The position numbers and the translations under genes are program-made. A stretch of DNA of 64,000 nucleotides from Leclercia sp. LSNIH1. Lineage in GTDB: Bacteria; Pseudomonadota; Gammaproteobacteria; Enterobacterales; Enterobacteriaceae. The stretch's first letter is position 1; every line of letters starts with the position of its first letter. Location: NCBI RefSeq assembly GCF_002902985.1, contig NZ_CP026167.1:3224001-3288000 (forward strand). The letters run 5' to 3'. Positions 62,293-64,000 of the stretch are shown here, piece by piece. The notes under the pieces are model-generated. The model searched no databases, was not told where the DNA came from, and saw only the letters and a list, made by a program, of their open reading frames with translations.

Positions 62293-63618
62293 ATCGCCTG
62301 TTCACGTCGTTCTCAGCTTGCCACTCACCTTAAGCGCTCCGGCGCGCTCATCGCCGCGCTTTTACTGGTCAGTTGCAGCTCAACTCCCCCCAAATCTCTG
62401 GTGACGCCGCTACCGCCGGTGGCGAAACAGCCCCTGCCCGATAAAACCGCACGCCACGAGCCGGTGCGCGGCGTCTGGCTGGCTACCGTCTCCCGTCTCG
62501 ACTGGCCGCCCCAGGCGTCAGTGAATGGCCGCAGCGCAGAGTCGCGGAATGCCATGCAGCAGAAGGCCCTGACCGATAAGCTGGATAACCTGAAAAACCT
62601 CGGGATCAACACCGTTTTTTTCCAGGTGAAACCGGACGGCACAGCCCTGTGGCCCTCTAAAATATTGCCGTGGTCAGATATGCTGACCGGCAAAATAGGT
62701 GAAGATCCCGGGTACGATCCCCTGCAGTTTATGCTGGATGAAGCCCACAAGCGTGGGATGAAAGTGCATGCCTGGTTTAACCCTTACCGCGTCTCGACCA
62801 ATATCCGCCCGGGTACGGTCGCCGAGTTGAACCAAACCCTGAAGCTGAATCCACCCAGCGTCTTTGTCCTGCATCGGGAGTGGATCCGCACCGCGGGCGA
62901 TCGCTTTGTCCTCGACCCCGGCATCCCGGAAGTCCGGGACTGGATCACCAGCATTGTGGCGGAAGTGGTGTCGCGCTATCCGGTCGACGGCGTGCAGTTT
63001 GATGACTACTTCTATGCCGAGTCCGCAGGCTCGAAGCTGAACGACAGCCAGACCTATCGCCAGTATGGTCAGGGTTTTGACTCAAAAGCCGACTGGCGGC
63101 GCAACAATACCCAGCAGCTGATTACCCAGGTGTCGCGGACCATTAAACAGCTAAACCCGAACGTGGAGTTTGGCGTCAGCCCGGCAGGCGTATGGCGTAA
63201 CCGCTCCCACGATCCGGCCGGGTCCGACACCCGGGGTGCGGCAGCCTATGACGAGTCTTTCGCCGACACCCGCCGCTGGGTGCAGCAGGGTCTGCTGGAC
63301 TACATCGCTCCCCAGCTCTACTGGCCTTTTGCCCGGGATGCGGCGCGTTATGACGTGCTGGCAAAGTGGTGGGCCGGCGTGGTGAAACCGACCCATACGC
63401 GGCTCTATATTGGGGTGGCGCTCTATAAAGTGGGCGAACCCTCGAGCAAAGAGCCCGACTGGACGGTGAAAGGCGGCGTGCCGGAGCTGAAAAAACAGCT
63501 CGATTTGAATGAATCCGAGCCAAATATCGACGGCACGATTTTGTTCCGCGAGGACAATCTGAATCAGCCCCAGGCGCAGGATGCGGTGCGGTATTTGCGG
63601 ACGCGTTGGGGATCGTGA
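62293..63618 (+). CDS. digH: Peptidoglycan glycosyl hydrolase DigH (YddW), lipoprotein
   Basis: This GH10-like lipoprotein matches E. coli DigH over its length: RGVWLATVSRLDWPP, NTVFFQVKPDGTALWPSKIL, DGVQFDDYFY, TRGAAAYDESFADTRRWV. DigH cuts denuded glycan strands at the septum. The first normal start, GTG 62401, would drop the signal sequence, yet the frame upstream encodes one with lipobox LLVSC (Cys 28) like E. coli. GGAG (62283-62286) sits 6 bases before an ATC codon at 62293, so I place the start there as a rare AUC start or a mutated ATG. Confidence 0.88.
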   Translation: MACSRRSQLATHLKRSGALIAALLLVSCSSTPPKSLVTPLPPVAKQPLPDKTARHEPVRGVWLATVSRLDWPPQASVNGRSAESRNAMQQKALTDKLDNLKNLGINTVFFQVKPDGTALWPSKILPWSDMLTGKIGEDPGYDPLQFMLDEAHKRGMKVHAWFNPYRVSTNIRPGTVAELNQTLKLNPPSVFVLHREWIRTAGDRFVLDPGIPEVRDWITSIVAEVVSRYPVDGVQFDDYFYAESAGSKLNDSQTYRQYGQGFDSKADWRRNNTQQLITQVSRTIKQLNPNVEFGVSPAGVWRNRSHDPAGSDTRGAAAYDESFADTRRWVQQGLLDYIAPQLYWPFARDAARYDVLAKWWAGVVKPTHTRLYIGVALYKVGEPSSKEPDWTVKGGVPELKKQLDLNESEPNIDGTILFREDNLNQPQAQDAVRYLRTRWGS

Positions 63619-63666
63619 TGCAGAGGCGGCTGTCCGCCTCTGCTACAAAGAGACTGAGCGCTTAAG

Positions 63667-64000
63667 TTACAGGCGTTCAACAACCTCAAACTCTTCAGCA
63701 ATCAGCGCCATATCCTCCGAAAAAGAACCTTCCTGCGTAAAGAAGCGCTGATGCTCTTTGCGCCAGTACTCGAGACTTAAATCGCCTTCGCCCTCTTTAC
63801 AGGCAAACTCAGCGGTGACATCACAAAAACGCACCAGACGCGCTGAAACCAGCCTGACAACGCAGGCTGGTCGCGCTTGCCCATCCAGGATAATGATGTA
63901 ACCACCAATGGTGGAGCTCGCGCCTTCTTGCTGATAAGAGGCCAGGGAGCCACAGGTGGCTGTTTTTATCCCCTTTCTGATCAGGTCTGCAAGCTCGCTG
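63667..64000 (-). CDS. ASCH-domain protein, C-terminal part (5' end outside window)
   Basis: The frame enters from the right edge and ends with TAA at 63667-63669, giving 110 residues. It has IRKGIKTATCGSL, GGYIIILDGQARPACVVRLVSARLV and EGEGDLSLEYWRKEHQRFF, typical of the ASCH (ASC-1 homology) family, an RNA-binding PUA-like fold. Enterobacterial members include amidohydrolases of N4-acetylcytidine (YqfB), but this is the longer group with the EYWRKEH motif. The start lies beyond the window. Confidence 0.8.
   Translation of the reverse strand, partial: SELADLIRKGIKTATCGSLASYQQEGASSTIGGYIIILDGQARPACVVRLVSARLVRFCDVTAEFACKEGEGDLSLEYWRKEHQRFFTQEGSFSEDMALIAEEFEVVERL

Overview
The window is chromosomal DNA from a member of the Enterobacteriaceae, close to Enterobacter, Lelliottia or Leclercia. 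Protein after protein reads as an ortholog of an E. coli terminus gene (ydeE, eamA, marBAR, marC, sotB, ptrR, sad, glsB, dgcF, uxaB, yneE, tam, grxB, yebG, digH). The order matches in blocks, and species-specific genes are inserted between them. The species cannot be named from the sequence alone.

The most important result is that the window holds the middle of the replication terminus. A dif site lies at 44528-44555. Two Tus-binding Ter sites face each other around it: one on the minus strand at 29869-29885 and one on the plus strand at 54280-54293. Four matS sites (9260, 11527, 26843, 58703) mark the Ter macrodomain. The KOPS octamers I could find by eye point right on the left of dif and left on its right. 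Forks entering from either side should therefore be trapped in about 24 kb between the two Ter sites.

Layout. 1-1070: end of a type VI secretion (T6SS) accessory block, with an unknown partial gene, a small membrane protein and an hcp broken by a stop codon 17 codons early. 1137-6718: ydeE, eamA, the mar locus with its operators, marC and sotB. 6894-8740: tandem PhzF-family paralogs and a four-copy REP array. 8746-18680: a divergent catabolic cluster with six genes to the left (SDR, YhcH-type anomerase, BNR-propeller hydrolase, sodium:solute symporter, DapA-family aldolase, iron alcohol dehydrogenase), three to the right (DtnK-type kinase, PdxA2, DeoR regulator) and a lactate/malate-type dehydrogenase. 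It resembles neither a known sialic acid operon nor a plain D-threonate operon. 18833-30933: acetyltransferase, ptrR/sad, a chemoreceptor, glsB, three diguanylate cyclases in a row, uxaB and yneE. 31085-38643: hydrolase, two-component system, a structured non-coding repeat, DipZ-like protein, tam, Nudix hydrolase, DeoR regulator and lipoprotein. 38712-41686: persulfide-type ArsR with YeeE/YedE sulfur transporters, acetyltransferase, grxB and SOS-regulated yebG. 41862-47997: accessory genes around dif (cat, a fourth cyclase, a 5'-truncated OhrR-like gene, an IS remnant, LysR/MFS/chloroperoxidase). 48045-52426: aminotransferase and a Fur-box-controlled YncE-like/TonB-receptor pair. 52532-62064: accessory block with hipBA, a 1263-residue three-domain sugar enzyme fusion and a large Upf1-like helicase. 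62293-64000: digH and a partial ASCH-domain gene.

The strongest candidates for undescribed biology are the glycoside hydrolase-glycosyltransferase-flavoprotein fusion, the sugar-acid cluster, the structured repeat at 34250-34565 and the coiled-coil SF1 helicase.
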